From Gammaproteobacteria bacterium (lineage in GTDB: Bacteria > Pseudomonadota > Gammaproteobacteria > Competibacterales > Competibacteraceae), in the NCBI GenBank assembly GCA_024234995.1, contig JACKNF010000001.1, positions 310,001 to 374,000 of the forward strand: a stretch of 64,000 nucleotides of DNA. Reading direction: 5' to 3'. Each line of letters opens with the position of its first letter. Within the stretch, counting starts at the first letter, position 1. This document shows positions 53,831 through 61,591 of the stretch, in pieces. The position numbers were made by a program, and so were the translations under genes. The notes beneath the pieces are model-generated. The model saw only the letters and a program-made list of their open reading frames with translations, searched no databases and was not told the DNA's origin.

Positions 53831-54295
53831 CTAAAGCTGCGCTTGCAAGTAGTTGGGTAAACCTAAATGGCCGATTAGCCCCAGCTGGGTTTCCAGCCAT
53901 TGGATATGTTCTTCCTCGCTAGCTAGGATGGCGGTCAGCAAGTCACGGGTGACATAGTCGCTGCAGCTTTCGCAATAAGCAATTGCTTCCCGGTACAGAG
54001 GGTGGGCTTGGTGTTCCAGCTTAAGGTCGCCGCGAAAAATTTCCTCGATATTCTCACCAACATACAGCTTGCCAAGGTCCTGAAGATTGGGCAGACCCTC
54101 CAGATCCAGAATTCGCTTCACCAATTGGTCAGCATGCTTCATCTCGTCGATGGATTCATCATATTCATGCTTGCCGAGTTTAGCGAAACCCCAACTGTCG
54201 AGTATGCGAGCGTGGAGAAAATACTGATTGATCGCACTCAATTCGTTCTTGAGCGATTTGTTCAGATACTCGATGACTTTGGCGTCGCCTTTCAT
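53831..54295 (-). CDS. bfr: Bacterioferritin
   Basis: This is a 154-residue iron-storage protein that forms 24-subunit shells. The di-iron ligands are visible in LKNELSAINQYFLHAR, EMKHADQLVKRI and LASEEEHIQWLE, and the heme-ligand Met lies in IDEMKHAD. It lies 23 bp downstream of bfd on the same strand, so storage and release functions are likely co-expressed. No iron-responsive operator could be assigned. Confidence 0.96.
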   Translation of the reverse strand: MKGDAKVIEYLNKSLKNELSAINQYFLHARILDSWGFAKLGKHEYDESIDEMKHADQLVKRILDLEGLPNLQDLGKLYVGENIEEIFRGDLKLEHQAHPLYREAIAYCESCSDYVTRDLLTAILASEEEHIQWLETQLGLIGHLGLPNYLQAQL

Positions 54296-54318
54296 TTTAG
54301 AGCGCTCTCCCTGGATAT

Positions 54319-54600
54319 TTACAAATCAACAGCGAACCAAGCTCGCTCTGGAGCAGGTTCAGTAGGTTTAGGTGGCAGTGGAATGGCTTCCAGAACGGCC
54401 GGCGGTGCGCTATTAGCCGTAGACGCCGGTAATGGCGTGGCCAGATGCTTTTCGAGAAACTCGCGGATGCTGTCCGTGCACTTACCGCATTCGACGCCAA
54501 TTCCAAAGCGGATATTCAGATCACCGATGGTGCGGGCGCCCAGTTCGATGGCCTCTCGAATTTGTTGATCGGAGACCGATTTACAGATGCATAAATACAC
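54319..54600 (-). CDS. bfd: Bacterioferritin-associated ferredoxin with extended tail
   Basis: This 2Fe-2S protein delivers electrons to bacterioferritin for iron release. The cluster cysteines are in YLCICKSVSD and GVECGKCTDSI, as in Bfd. The start is a GTG at 54600, decided by the strong site CAGGAGG seven bases upstream; upstream ATGs give an unconserved extension. At 93 residues it exceeds the usual 60-70 because of a Pro/Ala-rich tail (about residues 67-93). Confidence 0.88.
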   Translation of the reverse strand: MYLCICKSVSDQQIREAIELGARTIGDLNIRFGIGVECGKCTDSIREFLEKHLATPLPASTANSAPPAVLEAIPLPPKPTEPAPERAWFAVDL

Positions 54601-54886
54601 GGTGGCAACCTCCTGGTCGAAGCCGTTGGAATGGACTTGTTCATACCTCCCGCTCCAATCCTTTCCTATCGGGGAAAGAGGTATGCACTCAGTTTCAATG
54701 GGATCGCATGACTTCAAAGACTGTCCGCACATGGTTTGGTTGCGGGAGCATGGCTCTTCAGTTCTTTATCGGGCGGACGTGCCAAACCCATCGCGCTTGT
54801 AAAATTCCGTAGTGCTATAGCAGCACTGATATGTTTCTTAACTATATTATTCTAATGGTATTTTATTTTTATCTGTTAAATTTTAG

Positions 54887-55984
54887 CTAGACGCGCGCTG
54901 CGAAGTCGATGCGCGGATCAACCAAATGATAGGTCAAATCGCTCATCAAATTTAGCAATAAGCCAATCAAGCTGAAGATATACAGTGTCCCGAACATGAC
55001 GGGATAATCACGCTTTACCACCGCCTCAAATCCCAGCAAGCCTAACCCATCGAGGGAAAAAATCACCTCGATTAGTAAGGAGCCGGTAAATAACATACTC
55101 ACTAGGGTTGCTGGAAAACCGGCGATGACCAGCAGCATGGCATTGCGGAAGACATGTCCATACAGCACCCGTTGCTCGCTGAGACCTTTGGCGCGGGCGG
55201 TTACTACATACTGTTTATTGATCTCATCTAGAAAGGCATTCTTGGTCAGCATGGTCAGTGAAGCGAAACCGCCGATGACCATTGCGGTCACCGGTAAGGT
55301 CAAATGCCAGAAATAATCGGCGATCCGGGCCGGCCAGCTTAAATCTATCCAATAGTCCGAGACCAGTCCGCGCAATGGAAACCAGTCCAGATAGCGTCCG
55401 CCAGCAAACAGAATAATCAGCAAAATGGCGAACAGAAAAGCGGGGATGGCATAACCAACGATTACCGCTGCGCTGCTTAACACGTCGAAACGCGAACCGT
55501 CACGCACTGCCTTGGCGATGCCCAGCGGAATCGAGATCACGTAGATCAGTAAGGTGCTCCACACACCCAATGAGATGGAGACGGGCAGTTTATCCAAAAT
55601 CAAATCCAGAACTGCCCGGTCGCGGAAATAGCTCTTGCCAAGATCAAAGGTTAGATAGTCGCCGATCATCCGTCCAAAACGTACATAAGCAGGCTGATCG
55701 AACCCAAACTGATGGTTTAATTCAGCGATAAACGCCGGATCCAGTCCCTGTGCGCCACGATATGCGCTGTCATTGCCCCCTGCTGCTGCACTGCCGCCTC
55801 TGGTTTCCATGCTCTCCCCGCCCCCTATCCGGGCGGTCGCCGCCACGGCGGTATCTCTGAGTTGCGCCAGCAATTGCTCGACCGGCCCGCCGGGCGCAAT
55901 CTGCACGATGGCGAAATTGATGGCGATGATACCCAGAAGGGTTAGCGGAATGAGCGCCAGGCGGCGAAGGATATAGACATACAT
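54887..55984 (-). CDS. yejB: ABC transporter permease YejB
   Basis: This is a 365-residue inner-membrane permease of the dipeptide/oligopeptide (DppB) family, with one N-terminal helix, a long periplasmic segment (about residues 30-110) and five later helices. The EAA-type loop is ARAKGLSEQRVLYGHVFRNA. In E. coli, YejABEF imports peptides such as microcin C. It starts eight bases after yejA stops. No yejE or yejF follows; the next gene is bfd. Confidence 0.94.
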   Translation of the reverse strand: MYVYILRRLALIPLTLLGIIAINFAIVQIAPGGPVEQLLAQLRDTAVAATARIGGGESMETRGGSAAAGGNDSAYRGAQGLDPAFIAELNHQFGFDQPAYVRFGRMIGDYLTFDLGKSYFRDRAVLDLILDKLPVSISLGVWSTLLIYVISIPLGIAKAVRDGSRFDVLSSAAVIVGYAIPAFLFAILLIILFAGGRYLDWFPLRGLVSDYWIDLSWPARIADYFWHLTLPVTAMVIGGFASLTMLTKNAFLDEINKQYVVTARAKGLSEQRVLYGHVFRNAMLLVIAGFPATLVSMLFTGSLLIEVIFSLDGLGLLGFEAVVKRDYPVMFGTLYIFSLIGLLLNLMSDLTYHLVDPRIDFAARV

Positions 55985-55992
55985 GAGTGGAG

Positions 55993-57840
55993 CTACGATC
56001 TGTCACTCTTTGGTTTAGCAAGCGCCGCTGCTTTATCGGGATCAATCCACCAGGCATTGAGTTGTACCCCTTGCAGCGGCGTGACCGCTGGATAGCCGAA
56101 CTTGTTCCAGAAAGCGAGCCGGGTATAGGGAATATGCCAATGCGGAATCACCAGATAATTCCATTGCAATGCCCGGTCCAGGGCTCGCACCCGGATGGTC
56201 AGGCTGGCGCGATCCGGCGCAGCAATCACCTGATCCACCAGCGTATCTACTGCAGGATTCTTGAGACCAGCCAGATTGCGGCTGCCCGGCTGATCAGCGG
56301 CGGCGCTACTCCAGAACTCTCGCTGTTCATTACCGGGGGATAATGATTGACCCCAGACATAGACCACCATGTCGAAATCGAAATCGCGCAACCGGTTTTC
56401 ATACTGAGCTGAATCGACGCTGCGCACGCGCATCTCAATGCCCAAGCGTTCCAGGTTGCGGGCGAACGGCAGGCCGATGCGTTCCCAGGTCGGCTGGTCA
56501 ATCAGTAACTCGAACCGGAACGGTTCACCCGTTTTAGCATTGACCAGCGTGCGGTCGCGAAAGGTCCACCCCGCGTCCTGCAACAGTTCCAGCGCCTTGC
56601 GTAAATTGGCGCGCAACTGGGCATCATCGGCAGCAGCCGGTGGCTGGTACTCGGCAGTGAATACTTCTGGAGGCAGTTTCGTACGCAATGGCTCTAACAG
56701 TGTCAGCTCCTCGGGGGAAGGCAACCCATGCGCGGCCAGATCGGAATTGTCGAAATAGCTGCGGGTCCGTTTATACTGATCAAAGAATAGGTTGCGGTTG
56801 CTCCACTCAAAATCGAAGGCATAAGCCAGCGCTTCGCGGACTTTAGGATTCTGGAACAACGGCCGGCGCAGGTTGTAAACGAATCCTTGCATTCCAGATG
56901 GCAGCTGGTTCTGGAATGTCTCTTTCTTCACTCGCCCTTCGTGCAATGCCGGAAAGTCATAGCCAGTCGCCCATTGCTTGGCGACATTCTCTACTCGCAG
57001 GTCGTAAGCACCGGCTTTGAATGCCTCTAATGCTACGGTGACATCGCGATAGTAGTCATAGCGCAACCGGCCGATGTTGTATTGTCCTCGGTTCACCGGT
57101 AAATCCTTGCCCCAGTAGTTTTCGTCGCGAACATAGACGATAAACCGCCCCGGTTCAAAGCGCTCGATCCGATAAGGACCGCTACCAACGGGTATGTCCA
57201 GTGTTGTGGCTTCAAAGTCACGGGTTTCCCAGTATTTTTTCGACAATACAGGCATTTGGCCCATGATTAATGGCAATTCCTGATTTTTGCCGGGAGTGAA
57301 TGTGAATTTCACTTGCCATCTGTCCAGTTTCTCTGCTTTGGCAATGTTAGCGTAGTAGAAACGGAAGAACGGACTACCCTTGCTCTTTAACGTCTCGAAA
57401 GAAAACAGCACATCATCGGCAGTGACCGGGCTGCCATCGTTAAATTTTGCCTGCGGGCGAATAGTAAACATGACTGAACTGCGATCATCGGGGATTTCCA
57501 CGCTCTCAGCGATCAATCCATATTCGCTAAACGGCTCATCGGCACTGCTGGTCATCAAACTTTCAAACAACTGGCTGATGCCAGCAGCAGATTCACCTTT
57601 GATATTGAACGGGTTGAACGTATCGAAGCTGCCAATCGCTGAGAACCGTGCCTCGCCACCCTTGGGTGCGTTGGGATTGACGTAGTCAAAATGCGAGAAA
57701 TCCGGACCGTATTTCGGCTGGCCGTGCAACGCGATGCCATGCATCGGATCTGCAAATGCAACCGTCGCTGGCAGCAAGCAGCTAATGATCAGCAGACTGG
57801 CTGCTAGCCAGCCAGGAAAACAGAATTTTGCGCGATTCAT
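55993..57840 (-). CDS. yejA: Extracellular solute-binding protein YejA
   Basis: This is a 615-residue periplasmic binding protein of the family 5 (oligopeptide) type. The signal peptide ends in AFADP (cleavage near residue 30), followed by HGIALHGQPKYGPDFSHFDYVN, a YejA hallmark, and the SBP family stretch FTIRPQAKFNDGSPVTADDV. It is the first gene of a yejAB unit and is divergent from fabI. Confidence 0.95.
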   Translation of the reverse strand: MNRAKFCFPGWLAASLLIISCLLPATVAFADPMHGIALHGQPKYGPDFSHFDYVNPNAPKGGEARFSAIGSFDTFNPFNIKGESAAGISQLFESLMTSSADEPFSEYGLIAESVEIPDDRSSVMFTIRPQAKFNDGSPVTADDVLFSFETLKSKGSPFFRFYYANIAKAEKLDRWQVKFTFTPGKNQELPLIMGQMPVLSKKYWETRDFEATTLDIPVGSGPYRIERFEPGRFIVYVRDENYWGKDLPVNRGQYNIGRLRYDYYRDVTVALEAFKAGAYDLRVENVAKQWATGYDFPALHEGRVKKETFQNQLPSGMQGFVYNLRRPLFQNPKVREALAYAFDFEWSNRNLFFDQYKRTRSYFDNSDLAAHGLPSPEELTLLEPLRTKLPPEVFTAEYQPPAAADDAQLRANLRKALELLQDAGWTFRDRTLVNAKTGEPFRFELLIDQPTWERIGLPFARNLERLGIEMRVRSVDSAQYENRLRDFDFDMVVYVWGQSLSPGNEQREFWSSAAADQPGSRNLAGLKNPAVDTLVDQVIAAPDRASLTIRVRALDRALQWNYLVIPHWHIPYTRLAFWNKFGYPAVTPLQGVQLNAWWIDPDKAAALAKPKSDRS

Positions 57841-57906
57841 GTCTATCCTTTACAGTTTGCCAGTTCAACGAATTTAGACGATAGCAAAATACCACAGGAG
57901 TTCATT

Positions 57907-58692
57907 ATGGGCTTTCTCGCCGGCAAACGCGCCCTGATTCTGGGGGTCGCCAGCAACCGTTCTATTGCTTGGGGCATCGCCCAAGCCATGCATCGGGAGG
58001 GCGCCGAACTCGCCTTGACGTATCAGAACGGCAAATTGCAGCCGCGAGCCGAAAAAATGGCTGCCGAGTTGGGCAGTTCAATCACGCTGCCTTGTGATGT
58101 AGAGCATGATGGCGATATCGATGGTTTGTTTGAAATGCTCAAACAGCATTGGGATGGATTGGATATTCTCGTTCATTCCATCGCCTATGCACCGCGTGAG
58201 GCGCTGGAAGGCGATTTTCTGGACGGGATCAGCCGGGAGAATTTCCGTATCGCCCACGATATCAGTTCCTATAGCTTCGCGGCGCTAGCCAAGGCAGCCC
58301 GGCCGCTGATGCAAGGCCGGCATGGGGCGCTCATCACCATGACCTATCTAGGCGGAGTACGGGCCGTGCCGAATTACAACGTCATGGGTCTAGCCAAAGC
58401 GAGCTTGGACGCTAATGTGCGGTATCTGGCACAAACGCTGGGGCCGGAAGGCATGCGGGTTAATGCCATCTCTGCTGGTCCTATTCGCACGCTGGCCGCA
58501 TCCGGTATCAAGAACTTCCGCAAGATGCTGGAGACTTTTGAGCATGTTGCTCCGCTACGCAAGTGTGTGACCATCGAAGAAGTTGGCAATACGGCAGCTT
58601 TTCTGTGTTCCGATTTGGCGTCCGGTATCACCGGTGAAATCATCTACGTGGATGGCGGTTTTAACACGGTTGCTTTGGGGGCGATGGAATAA
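57907..58692 (+). CDS. fabI: Enoyl-[acyl-carrier-protein] reductase (NADH), FabI type
   Basis: This 261-residue enzyme catalyses the last reduction in each cycle of fatty acid elongation and is the target of triclosan-type inhibitors. It has the cofactor motif LILGVASNRSIAWGIAQAM, the catalytic Tyr in SSYSFAALAK / YNVMGLAKASLDANV with the active Lys, and SAGPIRTLAASGI. An AGGAG site lies seven bases before the ATG. Confidence 0.97.
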   Translation: MGFLAGKRALILGVASNRSIAWGIAQAMHREGAELALTYQNGKLQPRAEKMAAELGSSITLPCDVEHDGDIDGLFEMLKQHWDGLDILVHSIAYAPREALEGDFLDGISRENFRIAHDISSYSFAALAKAARPLMQGRHGALITMTYLGGVRAVPNYNVMGLAKASLDANVRYLAQTLGPEGMRVNAISAGPIRTLAASGIKNFRKMLETFEHVAPLRKCVTIEEVGNTAAFLCSDLASGITGEIIYVDGGFNTVALGAME

Positions 58693-58741
58693 GGTTTTCC
58701 TGTACAGCACACACCCCTTACCGCCTCCAACAAGGGAATAG

Positions 58742-58778
58742 CCCTCTCCTCCTCATATAAAGATATAAGGGGAGAGGG
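58742..58778. repeat. Palindromic repeat between fabI and ppiD
   Basis: CCCTCTCC (58742-58749) pairs with GGAGAGGG (58771-58778), extended by a T-G and C-G pair. It lies between two convergent genes and shares the pyrimidine/purine-arm pattern of the other elements. It may also terminate transcription. Confidence 0.6.
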
Positions 58779-58788
58779 AGGTTGCAAT

Positions 58789-60711
58789 CTATAATCGGTC
58801 GTTATAGGTCACAACTTTGGTCTTCGCTCGAACGCTGTTCAATAATCCATCAAACTGCTCGGAACCGGTTTGATAGGCTAACTGTTGAGCCAATGCCTTC
58901 CGTTCGTTCTCGGGCACCGTATCCGGTTGGCCTGGCGTCACCTGAAATACTTCCAGTACTGCCTGATCACCATTGGCTAGAGTTACCGAACCCAGCGCTA
59001 CTTGGCCGGTCTCTGGCTGTGGCAGGCGAAATGCGGTGGCCAGCACAGTGCTGTCTACCGATGATGCATCACGGCTGACCAGACCGGTATCCTTAAACTC
59101 CCCGCTAAATTCCCGGGCTAGGGTTTGTAAGTGTTCGCCTTGGATTGCCCGTTTTTTCAAGATTTCGATATCTTTGGCCAAGGCTTCCCGAGCCTGCTGT
59201 TCACGCAATATTTTGACAATTTCCTCACGGGATTCCTCCAGCGTGCGTGGCGTGGCTTCTTTATGCTCCTTGACCCGCAGCACCACCACATGGCCTGGCT
59301 CCAGTTCGAGCGGCTCGCTGTTGATACCGCGTTTGAGAACATCTTCGCTGAAGGCGCTGTCGATCACCTTGGGTTGTTTGGCAATCCCCTCTCCTCCCTG
59401 ACGATCAAACCAGTCACTGTCCTGAACCGGCACATCCAATGCCTTCGCCGCGGGCTCTAAATTGTCGGGATGTTCATAGCTCAGATTCGCTAGCGTCTGG
59501 GTAATCTCGTAAAAGCGGTTTTCAGCCTGTTGCTGGCGCAGTTCCTTGGCAATGCTCTCGCGTACTTCTTCAAACGGTTTGATTTGGGCTGGAGCGATCT
59601 GATCCAGCCGGATCAGATGAAATCCAGATGGCATGCGTACTGGCTGGCTTACGTCACCGGCTTTCTCTAACGCATACAAGGCATTCTCGAATGCTGGGTT
59701 GTCGAGCAAGCCCTTGCCGATAACCCCTAGATCGCCGCTTTCCAGCTTGCCCGAGGTATTCGCTTTGGCTTCTTCCAGTGCCTGATCAAAGCTCTTGCTA
59801 CCGGAGTGAATCTCATCAGCAATCTTCTGTGCTTGGGCTTCAGCCTGATTCACTTCTTCCTGAGTCGCATCCGGGGATAGTTTAATCAGGATATGGGAGG
59901 CTGAGCGCTCCTCAGGACGGCCATATCGGTCCATCTGCGCGTTGTAGACTGTTTTCAATTCATCTTCGCTAACGGTGATCTGCTCAGCGATATCCGGCAG
60001 TTTCAGTTCGAGAAATTGTACTTGTACCTGTTCAGGGTGAACAAAACGATCTTGATTGTTCTTAAAGTAATCCTGGATTGCGCTTTCCTCCACAACGGCC
60101 TTGGCGGCGTACTGGGGTAACGTCATCACCAGATACTGGATTTTCCGCTGCTGTTTGAGCAGGGCGATGATTTTCTCAAGCTCCACTGGTGTTGTTAGAG
60201 CTGATGCCACCACTCCATTGCGCAACTGTTCAGTGGCTAATGACAGCCGCAGGCCTTCCTCAAAAACTGCAATGGTATATCCTTGATTGCGTAGCAACCG
60301 CTCATACAGTTCCTTGTTAAAACCACCATTTTGCTGGAAAACTGGCAATGCCAACAGGGCATCACGTAATTGCTGGTCACTAACACGCAGGCGTTGATTG
60401 CGGGTCAGCTGGTTGAGCACCCGCTCATCAATCAGCTGCCGCAACGTATCTTGTTTTAGGCGCGGCCCTTCCAGCAGCGTTGGGTCCAGGCTATCGCCCA
60501 GCATGCCCTGTAAACGCTGCCGTTGCTGCTGGTAGGTGCGCTGGTATTCCTGCAAGGAAATTTTACTGTCGCCGACGACAGCAGCGTCCAGTGGTCCGCC
60601 ACCTTCGAAATAATAATTAATGCCCCATACCGCGAACGGAATGGTTAACAAGCCGATGATTATATAGGCGAACCAGCCTTGAGCGTGATCGCGGATTTTC
60701 TGTAACAGCAT
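58789..60711 (-). CDS. ppiD: PpiD-type periplasmic folding chaperone (peptidyl-prolyl isomerase)
   Basis: This is a 640-residue protein with one N-terminal membrane anchor (about residues 14-36), SurA-like helical domains, and a parvulin domain (about 260-360) with ERSASHILIKLSPDAT, SGDLGVIGKGLL and MPSGFHLIRL. It helps newly exported proteins at the Sec translocon. The start at 60711 (MLLQKIRDHAQG) fits the family. Gene order lon-hupB-tRNAs-ppiD is conserved in pseudomonads. Confidence 0.94.
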   Translation of the reverse strand: MLLQKIRDHAQGWFAYIIIGLLTIPFAVWGINYYFEGGGPLDAAVVGDSKISLQEYQRTYQQQRQRLQGMLGDSLDPTLLEGPRLKQDTLRQLIDERVLNQLTRNQRLRVSDQQLRDALLALPVFQQNGGFNKELYERLLRNQGYTIAVFEEGLRLSLATEQLRNGVVASALTTPVELEKIIALLKQQRKIQYLVMTLPQYAAKAVVEESAIQDYFKNNQDRFVHPEQVQVQFLELKLPDIAEQITVSEDELKTVYNAQMDRYGRPEERSASHILIKLSPDATQEEVNQAEAQAQKIADEIHSGSKSFDQALEEAKANTSGKLESGDLGVIGKGLLDNPAFENALYALEKAGDVSQPVRMPSGFHLIRLDQIAPAQIKPFEEVRESIAKELRQQQAENRFYEITQTLANLSYEHPDNLEPAAKALDVPVQDSDWFDRQGGEGIAKQPKVIDSAFSEDVLKRGINSEPLELEPGHVVVLRVKEHKEATPRTLEESREEIVKILREQQAREALAKDIEILKKRAIQGEHLQTLAREFSGEFKDTGLVSRDASSVDSTVLATAFRLPQPETGQVALGSVTLANGDQAVLEVFQVTPGQPDTVPENERKALAQQLAYQTGSEQFDGLLNSVRAKTKVVTYNDRL

Positions 60712-60855
60712 AGTGGCACCCAGCTTCAAGTCAGATCATCAGGTCAGATCACTGGAAGAAAATCGGGAAAAAAACAGCAGTACATGAAAATTACGCAACG
60801 AATACCCATAAAGAATACCCATAAAAAAGGATGTCTAAATGACATCCCTAGGTAT

Positions 60856-60932
60856 TGGCGGAGCGGACGGGGCTCGAACCCGCGACCCCCGGCGTGACAG
60901 GCCGGTATTCTAACCAACTGAACTACCGCTCC
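60856..60932 (-). tRNA. tRNA-Asp (anticodon GTC), copy 1
   Basis: The minus strand reads a 77-nt cloverleaf with acceptor GGAGCGG, anticodon loop CTGTCAC in a CGGC/GCCG stem, T loop TTCGAGC, discriminator G and encoded CCA (60856-60858). It differs from copy 2 at a few positions in the anticodon and T stems. Confidence 0.97.
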
Positions 60933-60986
60933 AAACCGGAAACCCGGCAACAACCGATGCGATATGGGCTTGTGAGAAAACTTAAG

Positions 60987-61063
60987 TGGCGGAGCGGACG
61001 GGACTCGAACCCGCGACCCTCGGCGTGACAGGCCGATATTCTAACCGACTGAACTACCGCTCC
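60987..61063 (-). tRNA. tRNA-Asp (anticodon GTC), copy 2
   Basis: The minus strand reads a 77-nt cloverleaf with acceptor GGAGCGG, D arm AGTTCAGTCGGTTAGAAT, anticodon GTC, T loop TTCGAGT and encoded CCA (60987-60989). It lies 54 bp upstream of copy 1 and 13 bp downstream of tRNA-Val. Confidence 0.97.
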
Positions 61064-61076
61064 GAATTCCAAACCG

Positions 61077-61152
61077 TGGTGGGTGCTGAGGGGCTTGAAC
61101 CCCCGACCCTCGCCTTGTAAGGGCGATGCTCTCCCAACTGAGCTAAGCACCC
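61077..61152 (-). tRNA. tRNA-Val (anticodon TAC)
   Basis: The minus strand reads a 76-nt cloverleaf: acceptor GGGTGCT pairs with AGCACCC, anticodon loop CTTACAA in a TCGCC/GGCGA stem, T loop TTCAAGC, discriminator A and encoded CCA (61077-61079). It lies 13 bp after the hupB stop, so it is probably processed from a hupB read-through transcript. Confidence 0.97.
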
Positions 61153-61165
61153 CGAAAACGAATAA

Positions 61166-61438
61166 TCATTTTACCGCATCCTTGAGCGTCTTACCAGCTT
61201 TGAAAACCGGTGCCTTGCTGGCTTTGATCTGCATGGCTTCACCAGTTTTCGGATTATGGCCAGTCCGCGCCGGGCGCTCTCGCACCGAAAATGTGCCAAA
61301 ACCGGTCAATACCACTGTCTCCCCTCCCTTGAGGGCCTTGCTAATCGCGTCCAATACAGCGTCAATGGCTTTACCCGCCGCTGCTTTGGATAAGTCAGAT
61401 GCTTGGGCAACCGTTTCGATCAGTTCAGTCTTATTCAT
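61166..61438 (-). CDS. hupB: Histone-like DNA-binding protein HU-beta
   Basis: This 90-residue nucleoid protein starts MNKTELIETVAQASDLSKAA and has the DNA-binding arm signature TGFGTFSVRERPARTGHNP. HU dimers bend and compact DNA. A ribosome site AAAGGAAAGG precedes the ATG at 61438, and a near-consensus promoter lies about 95 bp upstream, downstream of lon. tRNA genes follow immediately. Confidence 0.97.
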   Translation of the reverse strand: MNKTELIETVAQASDLSKAAAGKAIDAVLDAISKALKGGETVVLTGFGTFSVRERPARTGHNPKTGEAMQIKASKAPVFKAGKTLKDAVK

Positions 61439-61532
61439 AAATCCTTTCCTTTGCAATGTTATGTGTTGTTCAATGAGACGCTACGGCGCAAAATGCAGAA
61501 ACCTGCACTCGATAAATGCAGTGGGAAAGCGC

Positions 61533-61562
61533 CTTATAGCAGGGCGTTTAAAGCAGTGTCAA
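61533..61562 (-). promoter_or_regulatory. Predicted sigma-70 promoter of hupB
   Basis: On the minus strand a perfect -35 TTGACA (61557-61562) and a -10 TATAAG (61533-61538) are separated by 18 bp. It lies in the gap between lon and hupB, so hupB and the tRNAs can be expressed apart from lon. Confidence 0.72.
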
Positions 61563-61591
61563 TTGGCGTACGAAAACATTCCCTGACTGTC

